Under the pieces are notes generated by a model. The model made no database searches. It was not told the DNA's origin and saw nothing but the letters and a program-made list of their open reading frames with translations. A stretch of DNA of 56,008 nucleotides, taken from contig NZ_FWXI01000020.1 in assembly GCF_900176355.1 (NCBI RefSeq), positions 1 through 56,008 of the forward strand. Reading direction: 5' to 3'. This DNA is from Sporomusa malonica. GTDB taxonomy: Bacteria > Bacillota > Negativicutes > Sporomusales > Sporomusaceae. Of the stretch, positions 27,252-35,240 are shown one piece after another. The position numbers were made by a program, and so were the translations under genes. Every line of letters starts with the position of its first letter. Position 1 is the stretch's first letter.

Positions 27252-28178
27252 GTGTTTAAGAAGTCAGTCGTTCTTTTCTTAGCCTTACTTATCGGCATAT
27301 CTATGATTGCCGCACTGTTTACCACTCCCGGCCTTAAACAAAGGAAACTGGCTAATAGTGACAAATTAGCCATCATCTATGTCGAAGGAATGATTATTGG
27401 TGGCCGCGGTCAAGTCGGTCTATTTACCGAGGGTGGTGGTACAGACCACCTGATTCGCCAACTGCATGCTGCCAGGGATGACGCATCTGTCAAGGCAGTT
27501 GTGCTTAGAATCAATAGCCCTGGCGGCACAGTACCCGCCTCGCAGGAAGTTGGGGAAGAACTAAAAAAACTTCGGGCTGCAGGCAAACCGGTCATCACCT
27601 CAATGGCTGACATGGCAGCCTCTGGTGGCTATTGGCTGGCGGCCTGCACAGATAAAATCTATGCCAACCCCTCCACAATTACCGGCAGCCTTGGCGTATA
27701 CATGCCATATTCCAATTGGGAAGAATTATACAAAAAAATTGGAGTTCGTCAGGAAAAAATTAAGAGCGGGCCGCATAAAGATATTCTATCACCTGATCGT
27801 CAGCTGACAAATGAGGAACGTGCCATCATTCAGGATATGGTTGACGACATGTACAATCAATTTGTTGAGGTAATTGCTGAAGGGCGCCACCTTGACCCGG
27901 CGAAAGTACGCCAATTGGCAGATGGCCGTATTTATACAGGGCGGCAGGCCAAAGAACTGGGTCTTGTCGACGAACTAGGCAACATGTATGATGCCATTGA
28001 CGGCGCAGCTGCCATGGTTGGGATTCAAGGAAAGCCTGAAATTGTTGAATATGGCAAAATGGGCGCCATTGAAGCGCTGCTAGGTGCTCAGGACAGTTTA
28101 AATACAGACCAGATAATGCTTAAGCGTCTAAAAGAAATGCTCTCGGCCAATCAGTCGGCCATGCCCCAGAGCTATTAA
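27252..28178 (+). CDS. sppA: Signal peptide peptidase SppA
   Basis: This S49 membrane peptidase degrades leftover signal peptides at the cytoplasmic membrane. It has one N-terminal transmembrane segment (residues ~5-25) and the S49 domain. The nucleophile Ser is in DMAASGGYWLAA (about residue 126) and the general-base Lys in KSGPHKDILSP (about residue 174), which together give the Ser-Lys dyad. The 308-residue length fits the short, single-domain Gram-positive SppA. GTG 27252 follows AAAGGAGGT with normal spacing. The Yip1 gene follows 14 bases later, probably in the same transcript. Confidence 0.95.
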   Translation: MFKKSVVLFLALLIGISMIAALFTTPGLKQRKLANSDKLAIIYVEGMIIGGRGQVGLFTEGGGTDHLIRQLHAARDDASVKAVVLRINSPGGTVPASQEVGEELKKLRAAGKPVITSMADMAASGGYWLAACTDKIYANPSTITGSLGVYMPYSNWEELYKKIGVRQEKIKSGPHKDILSPDRQLTNEERAIIQDMVDDMYNQFVEVIAEGRHLDPAKVRQLADGRIYTGRQAKELGLVDELGNMYDAIDGAAAMVGIQGKPEIVEYGKMGAIEALLGAQDSLNTDQIMLKRLKEMLSANQSAMPQSY

Positions 28179-28192
28179 GGGGAGGGGATTTA

Positions 28193-28774
28193 ATGGGCAG
28201 TTTTCTTGAGACCGTCTATGATGTATTGTTTAACCCTAAAGAGGCTATGCAGATTATTGCCGAAAAAAAATTGACCGGGCAAGCGCTGGTCATGTTTACC
28301 ATAGGCATGCTTGTTCCGGTTTGGGCAGTATATGCTGGTATTAAAGATACAACAGGCGTTCCGGCCGTCGGTTTCCTCTTTATTCTCCATGGCATCGGCA
28401 GTTTACTCTTCTGGGTAATCAGTGCAGCTGTACTCACCTTTGTTGCCGAGCTCTTCGGCGGACGAGGAACGGCAGTTGGCTTGTTTGCTGCCTTAGGTTT
28501 TTCTCACCTGCCCAGGGTAGTTGTCATGCCGTTATGGGTAATTGCCTCCCTGTTGCCAGCAGGTATCCAGGGAGCAGCTTTCGGTGTTATTGGCGTAATT
28601 GTTGTTATTTGGACACTTTCTCTCCATGTGGCCGCCCTGCGGGGCGCTCATGGTCTGTCAGGCATCAAAGCCGTCCTAGTGCTTGTGGCGCCGATGCTGG
28701 CCTTAATCGGAACCATTACCGTGCTCGTTATTTTTGCCGGGTCAGCCCTTATACACCTTCCATTTTATGGCTAA
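28193..28774 (+). CDS. Yip1-family membrane protein
   Basis: The 193-residue protein has five likely transmembrane helices and the bacterial Yip1-domain pattern (MGSFLETVYDVLFNPKEAMQ at the N-terminus, then GTAVGLFAALGFSHLPRVV). Function in bacteria is unknown. ATG 28193 follows AAGGGGAGGGG. It lies directly after sppA and its last four bases overlap the convergent membrane gene. Confidence 0.85.
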   Translation: MGSFLETVYDVLFNPKEAMQIIAEKKLTGQALVMFTIGMLVPVWAVYAGIKDTTGVPAVGFLFILHGIGSLLFWVISAAVLTFVAELFGGRGTAVGLFAALGFSHLPRVVVMPLWVIASLLPAGIQGAAFGVIGVIVVIWTLSLHVAALRGAHGLSGIKAVLVLVAPMLALIGTITVLVIFAGSALIHLPFYG

Positions 28775-30510
28775 CGTGCCTGGTAGAGGTAAATCTCCCA
28801 AGGCGACCACGGCTCAGTAAACCGCTGTAAAAAGTCAAGACCATTTTCTCGATAATTGGTTATTTCGGCGGCCGATAAGATATATTGGCCGCCTAATTTT
28901 TTGAAGGCCGCTATGTCAAGCTCCATAGAGGTAAGCTTTAGCTGATAAGACCTTCTTACCTGGTAATATTCAAGCTCAGCAGGAAAGAGATAACAGGTTA
29001 TGCCCCAGTTATCAAAATATCGCTGCCAGAAGGGATTCTTGTCCAATTCTTTGGCCATGATTTGCCGGAAGGCGTGCTTATACTCAAGTGGATAAATATT
29101 GAGCCGTCCATCAAGTGTATAGAAGCCGTTATATTGGGTAATGGCTGGATAGAGGCCAATGCTGGCAACACGGTATTCTTGCTTTGGTTGACCAATGTAG
29201 TGATCTACCTGCTTAAGTAGGCTGTCTGCAAAAAATTCTCCATAGCTGATATTCTCATACAGCCAGGCGTTCTCCATAACGGAGACGCCTGTTTGCTCTT
29301 TAATGACCAGTTGGTACTCAATATTATTACCAAATAAATACCCCAGCTGCAGTACAAGTATAAGCGCTGCCAGCAGTCGGCCAATGTACCGGATATTGGC
29401 GATAACAGTTAAGCTCAGGGCAAAAATAGTATACCATAGGAGTGGATGCAGCCAGTGAAACCGTTGGATCTGGAAAGTATTAAAAAAACTGATGCCTGCG
29501 ACTGTTGTCATAAAGAGCTCTGAATAGCGCAGTCCATAGAAAACTGACAGGCAGAGTGCCAGAGCTAATAACAGCACAATTAATTTACACTCGCGTTTCT
29601 GTCGCCAGCCAAGAACCAGTGCCAGCGGCACGGCGATAAAGAGAATATATCTGTGTAAACTGACAGCATGATATTGCCCGTTGATAAAGTTCTCCATAAT
29701 GAGCGCCTGGACGCCTGGCCAATCCCGGGATTGCCCTAGGAGAACCCGGTTAATTTCCTCACGGCTTGATACAAAACCTTCACTAAAAAAAGCATTATAG
29801 ATAAGCCATACTTCAGTTATACAATAAGCACCAGCTAAGAGCGCGATCGCTCCCCAAAATTTGGGGCGGTTCTGGCGGGTTCGCCAGTAATCGTACAAAG
29901 CAGCCAGCCCAAGTGCAGCCAGGATAAACACACCCACCAGCGGTAGTGACGAATACAAGGAAAAAATAATAATGATTATGGCGGGTATTGTCATTTTTTT
30001 AGCATTAAATGCATTGAGCATCGCATAGAATAGTAAGGGCTGTCCGGCAATTGACAGTCCGTAGACGGTGTAAAAGGGGATGGTAGCAAAAGATGCCGCG
30101 CCCGCCCACGCTAGCCAGGCCTGACGCTGATCGGAGATAACATAGTGCCTGAGCAAAAGAAACATGCCAATAAATGCGGTGCTATGTACAAGCAGCATAT
30201 TGACAAGATAAGCGCGGAACGGCGGTAAAATGAGATATAGCCAGGTAATAATGTTAAACCCGCTTGGAAGACAACTCCGCGGTAATTCACCTAGCATTTG
30301 ACTAACGGTTCCTGTAAGGTCAAATGTTTTACCGCTATTTACCAGAACTGTCCAAGCGGTAATCCAGTCAAGATTATCGTTGATGGTAAAGTGAGCATTT
30401 TGCCGCAAAATAATAAATGGGGCTAGATAGGCCCCGAGTACACTTGTAAAAATAAAGGCAGCTTTGTGCCTTACCAGGAAATTGAAAATAGTATGCAGTA
30501 GCCCAAGCAT
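28771..30510 (-). CDS. Large multi-spanning membrane protein (YkoS/DUF6044-like)
   Basis: The 579-residue protein has about 11-12 hydrophobic helices followed by a ~180-residue extracytoplasmic C-terminal domain. That arrangement resembles GT-C-type glycosyltransferases and the DUF6044/YkoS group; the match is from memory and moderate. An NDNLDWI segment after the first helix (about residue 43) is the kind of acidic loop seen near the active site of such enzymes. The substrate is unknown. The gene is monocistronic, with dispersed repeat A upstream. It interrupts the conserved pyrG ... spo0F order. Confidence 0.65.
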   Translation of the reverse strand: MLGLLHTIFNFLVRHKAAFIFTSVLGAYLAPFIILRQNAHFTINDNLDWITAWTVLVNSGKTFDLTGTVSQMLGELPRSCLPSGFNIITWLYLILPPFRAYLVNMLLVHSTAFIGMFLLLRHYVISDQRQAWLAWAGAASFATIPFYTVYGLSIAGQPLLFYAMLNAFNAKKMTIPAIIIIIFSLYSSLPLVGVFILAALGLAALYDYWRTRQNRPKFWGAIALLAGAYCITEVWLIYNAFFSEGFVSSREEINRVLLGQSRDWPGVQALIMENFINGQYHAVSLHRYILFIAVPLALVLGWRQKRECKLIVLLLALALCLSVFYGLRYSELFMTTVAGISFFNTFQIQRFHWLHPLLWYTIFALSLTVIANIRYIGRLLAALILVLQLGYLFGNNIEYQLVIKEQTGVSVMENAWLYENISYGEFFADSLLKQVDHYIGQPKQEYRVASIGLYPAITQYNGFYTLDGRLNIYPLEYKHAFRQIMAKELDKNPFWQRYFDNWGITCYLFPAELEYYQVRRSYQLKLTSMELDIAAFKKLGGQYILSAAEITNYRENGLDFLQRFTEPWSPWEIYLYQAR

Positions 30511-30545
30511 AATTACATCTACCTCGTTACGGAATTATTTTTGTC

Positions 30546-30631
30546 CTGTTAGAAAGTATAACTTTCCGCCTGGATAAGGCAACATCGACTTCCGCTTTCG
30601 CCAAGGCTCGGCGCAAGCCGTGTTTTCTTTA
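30546..30631 (+). repeat. Dispersed repeat family A, copy 2
   Basis: This copy reads CTGTTAGAAAGTATAACTTT ... CAAGCCGTGTTTTCTTTA and is similar to 15371-15458 over its whole length. It sits between the divergent membrane gene and spo0F. Confidence 0.9.
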
Positions 30632-30752
30632 AAATTAAGAGTGGGTTAAGCTCTCATTATTACAAATTTTAGCATAAATCCAGCCAGTTTAAAAATAATT
30701 CCATAATAATTAGAAAAAAAACAAAATAATTTCTATTTTCTTCCAGAAATTA

Positions 30753-30781
30753 GCAGGAAAAATTCAATTAATTGCGAATAT
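30753..30781 (+). promoter_or_regulatory. Possible sigma-H promoter of spo0F
   Basis: AGGAAAA (30755-30761), an 11-bp spacer and TGCGAAT (30773-30779) resemble the sigma-H pattern (AGGAwWW ... RnnGAATww). The purine position is T. In B. subtilis spo0F is driven by sigma-H, so the site fits its context. Confidence 0.55.
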
Positions 30782-30845
30782 GGTTATATTAGGAAAATAA
30801 CGGATATCCGAACGAATTTTATGGAGAAAGCAAGGTGCAGAGACT

Positions 30846-31264
30846 ATGGGTAAGTCCCAGGCTACTATTCTAGTGATTGATGACCAACCTGGAATTAGAA
30901 GATTGCTTACTGAAGTTCTCCAGGATGAAGGTTACAGTGTTATGACAGCCGCTAATGGCTATGAGGGTATACAGGTTGCGACAGATACGAAACCAAATGT
31001 AATTTTAATGGATATGAAGATGCCTGGTATGGATGGAATTGAAACATTAAAGGAACTGAAACATTAAAGGAACTGAAACGGCACGGGCAGGGTGATCAGG
31101 TAATTATGATGACTGCCTACGGCGAACTGGATATGGTTAACGAGGCTCGGGAAGCAGGCATGCGAGATTATATTACCAAACCGTTTGATATTATGTCCTT
31201 ATGCCAGATCATTGAGGCACATATCGACAATAGTTTTGAGACACGCCAGCGGCTAATTGGCTAA
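30846..31264 (+). pseudogene. spo0F: Spo0F-like response regulator, frameshifted by a 17-bp duplication
   Basis: Spo0F is the single-domain receiver that relays phosphate from sporulation kinases towards Spo0A. The first frame encodes ATILVIDDQPGIRRLLTEVL ... VILMDMKMPGMDG with acidic pair DD and phospho-acceptor Asp, then stops at codon 74. The rest of the receiver is intact two frames over: VIMMTAYGELDMVNEAREAG and DYITKPFDI with the conserved Thr and Lys, ending at 31264. The cause is an exact tandem duplication at 31040-31079 with period 17. Removing one copy restores a ~132-codon reading frame that reads IETLKELKRHGQGDQVIMM. Position between pyrG and fsa/glpX and a sigma-H-like promoter support the Spo0F identity. 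As written it should be inactive. Confidence 0.85.
31040..31079 (+). repeat. 17-bp tandem duplication inside spo0F
   Basis: The unit tgaaacattaaaggaac occurs twice in tandem, then tgaaac again (40 bp, 2.35 copies). In the single-copy ancestor, two TGAAAC hexamers would be 17 bp apart, the expected substrate for replication slippage. Confidence 0.97.
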
Positions 31265-31276
31265 ATCAAAGGGATG

Positions 31277-31300
31277 ACCCGGGGCATACAGGCCCCGGGT
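31277..31300 (+). terminator. GC-rich stem-loop after spo0F
   Basis: A perfect 9-bp stem ACCCGGGGC/GCCCCGGGT follows the original spo0F stop. There is no clear T-tract, so termination is uncertain. Confidence 0.5.
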
Positions 31301-31437
31301 TAATTACTGCCGTCAGCTTTAGACCTTAAAGGATTGGGCAACTGCGGTTTGCTTTACCTGAAGCTGCCAAGTTAATTAAGTTAGGCAGGAATTTTTCCGC
31401 TGGTGGCGAAGTATAGGGAGCAAGGGGGGGATATCAA

Positions 31438-32073
31438 TTGGTCATTAGCGCTGTTTCCACGTTGGCGCTTTATTGCGCACGGTGTGGTAATATTGAATTG
31501 CATAATGTCTCCCGGTTTGTTATTAATAACTCTCGGCGTCAGCTTGTCTGCAGCTGCGGTCAGGTACAAGGTGCCATTGCCAGCGCGGGGCGGCATCAGT
31601 ATTTATTGGATATTCCCTGCGTAGTGTGTGAGACCAATCACTTAATATTTCTTGACAGCAAGCTGTTCCTGCAGCCGAAGGCAAGTAGGATATATTGTGC
31701 CCAGGCTAATCTTGAGCTTGGTTTTATTGGCAGCCCTACCGCTATTGCCGAAACCATTGCCAGACATAAGCAGGAAGTCGCTAGCATAGCCAGTGAAATG
31801 GCGCAGCAGCCAGACGGTCAAGGGATAGAAAACTCGCAAATTTTATTGGAAATTTTAAATAAAATTCATGATATTGCCGAGCAGGGAGGGGTATACTGCT
31901 GTTGTGGCAATTCAGATGTTGAAGCCGAGGTGCTTGTCGATGCCATCGAAATCTCCTGCAGTCAATGTGACGGGCGGCTGGTTATCCCTGCTAAAGACGA
32001 GCACGACTTGGCGCAGGTGTCTGCCATGGGCATTATTGAACTAGTTCCTCTTAGACGTACTAGCCGTAAATAA
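31438..32073 (+). CDS. Cys-rich (zinc-ribbon-like) protein of unknown function
   Basis: The 211-residue soluble protein has Cys pairs at CARCG (about residue 13), CSCG (about 38), CVVC (about 61), CCCG (about 153) and CSQC (about 173), suggesting two or more zinc ribbons. TTG 31438 follows AAGGGGGGG with 7-nt spacing, and longer frames upstream lack a ribosome site. It lies between spo0F and fsa, where B. subtilis has fbaA. I do not recognise a named family; a metal-bound structural or regulatory role is inferred from Cys spacing only. Confidence 0.72.
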   Translation: MVISAVSTLALYCARCGNIELHNVSRFVINNSRRQLVCSCGQVQGAIASAGRHQYLLDIPCVVCETNHLIFLDSKLFLQPKASRIYCAQANLELGFIGSPTAIAETIARHKQEVASIASEMAQQPDGQGIENSQILLEILNKIHDIAEQGGVYCCCGNSDVEAEVLVDAIEISCSQCDGRLVIPAKDEHDLAQVSAMGIIELVPLRRTSRK

Positions 32074-32116
32074 GCAAGGAAAATAGAATGTTAAAAGAAA
32101 AGTGAGTGAGGTTACA

Positions 32117-32761
32117 GTGAAATTTTTTCTTGATACAGCCAATATTGTCGAGATCAAAGAAATTTTGCCAGTAGGTATTGTGGCCGGTGTGACCACCAAC
32201 CCATCACTGATTGCCAAAGAAAAACAGGATATTAAGGCAGTAATAAAAGAGATTGCTTCACTGACGCCAGGACCGGTAAGTGCCGAGGTAATCAGCACCA
32301 AATTCGAAGAGATGCTGCCGGAGGCGCGTGATCTGGCTAAGCTTGGCGATAATGTGGTCATTAAAGTTCCTATAACCATTGATGGTTTAAAAACAGTAAG
32401 TGCCTTGGCCGCAGAGGGGATCAAAACCAATGTTACTCTGATTTTTTCAGCCAATCAAGCGCTTTTGGCTGCCCGGGCGGGTGCTGCTTTTGTCAGCCCG
32501 TTTGTAGGTCGCCTTGATGATATTAGCCAGGATGGTATTGGACTGATCAAGGATATAGCCGATATTTTTGCCATTCACGGTATTGAGGCAGAGATCATTG
32601 CCGCCAGCATCCGTCATCCTCTGCACGTTACCCAAGCAGCGCTGGCGGGGGCTCATATCGCTACTGTGCCTGCCAAAGTTTTGGTATCGCTCTTAAATCA
32701 CCCGCTGACTGACGCAGGGATTGAACGCTTCCTGGCTGACTGGCAAAAAGCCAACATGTAA
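32117..32761 (+). CDS. fsa: Transaldolase / fructose-6-phosphate aldolase-like
   Basis: This compact class I aldolase of the TalC/FSA group has 214 residues and starts [15 protein letters not shown]. The Schiff-base Lys is in [12 protein letters not shown] (about residue 83); [10 protein letters not shown] and [10 protein letters not shown] are family signatures. In Firmicutes most members act as transaldolase in the non-oxidative pentose phosphate pathway. GTG 32117 follows GTGAGGTT; GTG 32102 gives no family sequence. It is followed by glpX, as in B. subtilis (ywjH...ywjI), so central carbon metabolism is the context. Confidence 0.93.
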   Translation: MKFFLDTANIVEIKEILPVGIVAGVTTNPSLIAKEKQDIKAVIKEIASLTPGPVSAEVISTKFEEMLPEARDLAKLGDNVVIKVPITIDGLKTVSALAAEGIKTNVTLIFSANQALLAARAGAAFVSPFVGRLDDISQDGIGLIKDIADIFAIHGIEAEIIAASIRHPLHVTQAALAGAHIATVPAKVLVSLLNHPLTDAGIERFLADWQKANM

Positions 32762-32809
32762 GACTGTTGATAACTTTTCGTTTCTGAACAGTCTTGGAGA
32801 GTAGAGGTT

Positions 32810-32835
32810 GCCGGGCCGAGGCCCGGCATAAATTT
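32810..32835 (+). terminator. Terminator between fsa and glpX
   Basis: A GCCGGGC/GCCCGGC stem (32810-32827) with a CGAG loop is followed by an A/T-rich tail ending in TTTTCC. Confidence 0.7.
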
Positions 32836-32865
32836 TCCTCATAAGAATTAAGGAGATGTAACACT

Positions 32866-33831
32866 ATGGAACGTGAACTAGCACTGGAATTTGTACGAGT
32901 TACTGAGGCTGCGGCTGTTGCCTGTGGTCGTTGGATGGGACGCGGAGATAAAATTGCCGCAGATCAGGCGGCTGTAGATGCTATGCGTGCTGCCTTTGAT
33001 ACGGTAAATATCAGTGGGCGTGTGGTAATTGGCGAAGGGGAAATGGACGAGGCTCCCATGCTTTATATTGGCGAGGAAGTTGGTCACGGCGGCCGCGCAG
33101 TAGACATTGCCGTTGATCCATTGGAAGGGACTAATCTGGTCGCCAAAGGTCTGCCTGGCTCTATTGCCGTGCTGGCCATAGCGCCACGCGGCTGCTTGCT
33201 GCATGCGCCAGACATGTATATGGATAAAATCGCTGTTGGGCCGCGGGCCAAAGGAAAGATTGACATAAATGCCCCTGTGATAGAGAATCTGAAAGCTGTT
33301 GCCTCGGCGCTTGACCGCTCGGTAGAAGACCTCACGGTTGTCATTCTCGACCGCCCGCGACATGCTTCGATTGTTAAGCAAGCCCGCGATGCTGGGGCTA
33401 GGATCAAGCTAATTACTGATGGTGACGTATCGCCAGCTATTAATGCGGCTATTGAGGGTACCGCTGTCCATATGCTCTTAGGCATCGGTGGCGCACCTGA
33501 AGGGGTATTGGCAGCAGCTGCCATTAAATGCCTGGGTGGAGATATGCAGGGAAGACTATGGCCGGAAAGCGATACCGATATAGAACGGGCTAAGGCCATG
33601 GGGATTGCTGATATCAACAAAGTATTTACAATAGACGATTTGGTAAAAGGTGACGAGGTCATTTTTGCGGCTACTGCCATTACTCAGGGAGACCTTTTGA
33701 ACGGAGTACGGTATTTTGGCGGTGGTGCCCGCACACATTCGATTGTAATGCGTGGCTCGACCGGTACTGTGCGGTTTGTTGACGCCATCCATAAGTTTGA
33801 TAAAAAACCTATGCCAATTAAGCGGGCATAG
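32866..33831 (+). CDS. glpX: Fructose-1,6-bisphosphatase class II
   Basis: GlpX hydrolyses fructose-1,6-bisphosphate in gluconeogenesis. The 321-residue protein has metal- and substrate-binding motifs [11 protein letters not shown] (about residue 55), [12 protein letters not shown] (about residue 84), ITDGDVSPA (about residue 183) and [17 protein letters not shown] 32866 follows AAGGAGATG. It sits downstream of fsa after a terminator, so it may have its own promoter as well. In Bacillus rho follows; here an M23 peptidase gene follows instead. Confidence 0.97.
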   Translation: MERELALEFVRVTEAAAVACGRWMGRGDKIAADQAAVDAMRAAFDTVNISGRVVIGEGEMDEAPMLYIGEEVGHGGRAVDIAVDPLEGTNLVAKGLPGSIAVLAIAPRGCLLHAPDMYMDKIAVGPRAKGKIDINAPVIENLKAVASALDRSVEDLTVVILDRPRHASIVKQARDAGARIKLITDGDVSPAINAAIEGTAVHMLLGIGGAPEGVLAAAAIKCLGGDMQGRLWPESDTDIERAKAMGIADINKVFTIDDLVKGDEVIFAATAITQGDLLNGVRYFGGGARTHSIVMRGSTGTVRFVDAIHKFDKKPMPIKRA

Positions 33832-33846
33832 GTTGTAACGAAAATA

Positions 33847-33935
33847 CGAGATTGCTTCACATATGTTCGTAATGAAAAGAGGGCCTGTTCCCTGTACCGT
33901 CATTGCGAGCCATAGTGTGGCAATCTCGTTTTCTT
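33847..33935 (-). repeat. Dispersed repeat family C, copy 2 (inverted)
   Basis: Its ends ACGAGATTGC/GCAATCTCGT are inverted, with TCATTGCGAGCCATAGTG inside. It aligns with the reverse complement of 22616-22704. It lies directly after glpX and may terminate it. Confidence 0.8.
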
Positions 33936-34068
33936 TAGGTATGTCTACAGAAAAATAATCCAAGTCATGCATATTTTGAGGGCCTGTCGCTTATGCTAAT
34001 ACTGGGGATAGTTTAGGTCAACAGCCTACTAATGTTGACTGATAAGCCTAGTAAGCGAGGTGACGATA

Positions 34069-34956
34069 TTGAATTTGCTGAAAATGAATGCCAAGCAATG
34101 GGCCTATGTGGGCGGGGTTGCATTACTGGCTGGTGTATGGGCAGCTCCCAGTGGCGTGCAGTCACTGCCTGAAGCACCTGTGGTGACTGTACCGTCACGG
34201 GTCGAACAACAAGCTATTCAAGCGCCAGTTACTGCACCTGAGACCAGCAAGCAAGTCATCCAGCAATATACTGTTGTTGCTGGCGATACCTTGAGTGGAA
34301 TAGCCGAGCACCACGGCATTGACCTTGAGACACTTACGGCAGCCAACCCCGGCACCAGCGACCTTATCCACCCCGGCGACCAGTTAGTCATCCTCCCTAA
34401 TAAGGGCGTTATGCACCAAGTAGATACTGGTGATACTTTATGGGATATTGCTCATACATACGGTGTACAGGTTGAAACAATTAAATCTGCTAATGGGAAG
34501 AGCAGTGATGATGTTGCTGCTGGCGAGAAACTCTTTATTCCCGGCGCACGCTGGGCCAGAGCTGACACAGCGGTAGCACGGGCATCCTACAGCCGTTTTA
34601 TTTGGCCGACTAGAGGCGAAATCTCCTCGCCATTCGGCTGGCGCTGGGGGCGTCTGCACGCTGGCGTTGATATTGCCAATGACATTGGTACTTATGTCAT
34701 GTCCGCCCGGGCTGGCCGGGTTATCTGGGCCGGCTGGCGGGGTGGCTACGGCTATGCCGTTATGATTGATCATGGCAGCGGTTATGTAAGCTTATATGGT
34801 CATCTTGACGACTACTTTGTCGAAAGGGGCCAATACGTACGAGCAGGCCAGCGGATTGCCTCAATGGGCAACACCGGCAACTCAACCGGACCACATCTGC
34901 ACTTTGAAGTTCAAAAAGATGGGCAGCCAGTAGACCCAATGGGATTACTGCCGTAA
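34069..34956 (+). CDS. LysM-M23 peptidoglycan endopeptidase
   Basis: The ~295-residue exported enzyme has an N-terminal hydrophobic segment (residues ~10-30), two LysM domains (YTVVAGDTLSGIAEHHGID and VDTGDTLWDIAHTYGVQ) and an M23 metallopeptidase domain. Zinc ligands are in GRLHAGVDIA (H..D) and PHLHFEV (HxH). It should bind and cut cell-wall cross-links outside the membrane. TTG 34069 follows GAGGTGA with 5-nt spacing and is preferred over GTG 34060, which lies inside the ribosome site. All catalytic ligands are present. Confidence 0.92.
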   Translation: MNLLKMNAKQWAYVGGVALLAGVWAAPSGVQSLPEAPVVTVPSRVEQQAIQAPVTAPETSKQVIQQYTVVAGDTLSGIAEHHGIDLETLTAANPGTSDLIHPGDQLVILPNKGVMHQVDTGDTLWDIAHTYGVQVETIKSANGKSSDDVAAGEKLFIPGARWARADTAVARASYSRFIWPTRGEISSPFGWRWGRLHAGVDIANDIGTYVMSARAGRVIWAGWRGGYGYAVMIDHGSGYVSLYGHLDDYFVERGQYVRAGQRIASMGNTGNSTGPHLHFEVQKDGQPVDPMGLLP

Positions 34957-34963
34957 AAAATAA

Positions 34964-34998
34964 ATTGCCACGTCGCTAAGACGTGGCAATCTTTTTTT
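34964..34998 (+). terminator. Terminator after LysM-M23 gene
   Basis: A perfect 11-bp stem ATTGCCACGTC/GACGTGGCAAT is followed by CTTTTTTT. Confidence 0.92.
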
Positions 34999-35007
34999 AT
35001 TTATACG

Positions 35008-35240
35008 CTGTGTTAAGACTTCGCATGTGTCTGAGCCAATCGGGTGAAGGAGACTCTCCACCATTCCCCAGTATCCCGATGTTTCAGCAAAGCTGAAACG
35101 AGTCGCTATTCCTTGAAGTAATGAATTGCGCCGCGAACGTTCAGAGTGCCCCAGATGCGAGGCGGAAGGAGGACGTGAAGCGCGGCGTACTGGGAAGTAC
35201 GTTAGCAAGCGCCCGGACTGACAACGAAGCAGGTGGGGTG
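35008..35240. other. Structured GC-rich intergenic element
   Basis: There is no credible gene here. The stretch holds several perfect short stems: GTTTCAGC/GCTGAAAC at about 35080-35099 and GCGTACT/AGTACGT further right. Its composition differs from the flanking terminator and gene. It looks like a repeat or RNA element, but only one copy is in the window. Confidence 0.5.

Noticed and set aside
32762..32800. ACTGTT/AACAGT stem after fsa
   Set aside because: The loop is long (~18 bases) and the stem short; the GC-rich stem at 32810 is the better terminator.
34945..35208. 87-codon minus-strand frame
   Set aside because: It lies in the structured GC-rich element and on the terminator, has no ribosome site, and its Arg/Ser-rich translation looks like a chance product.
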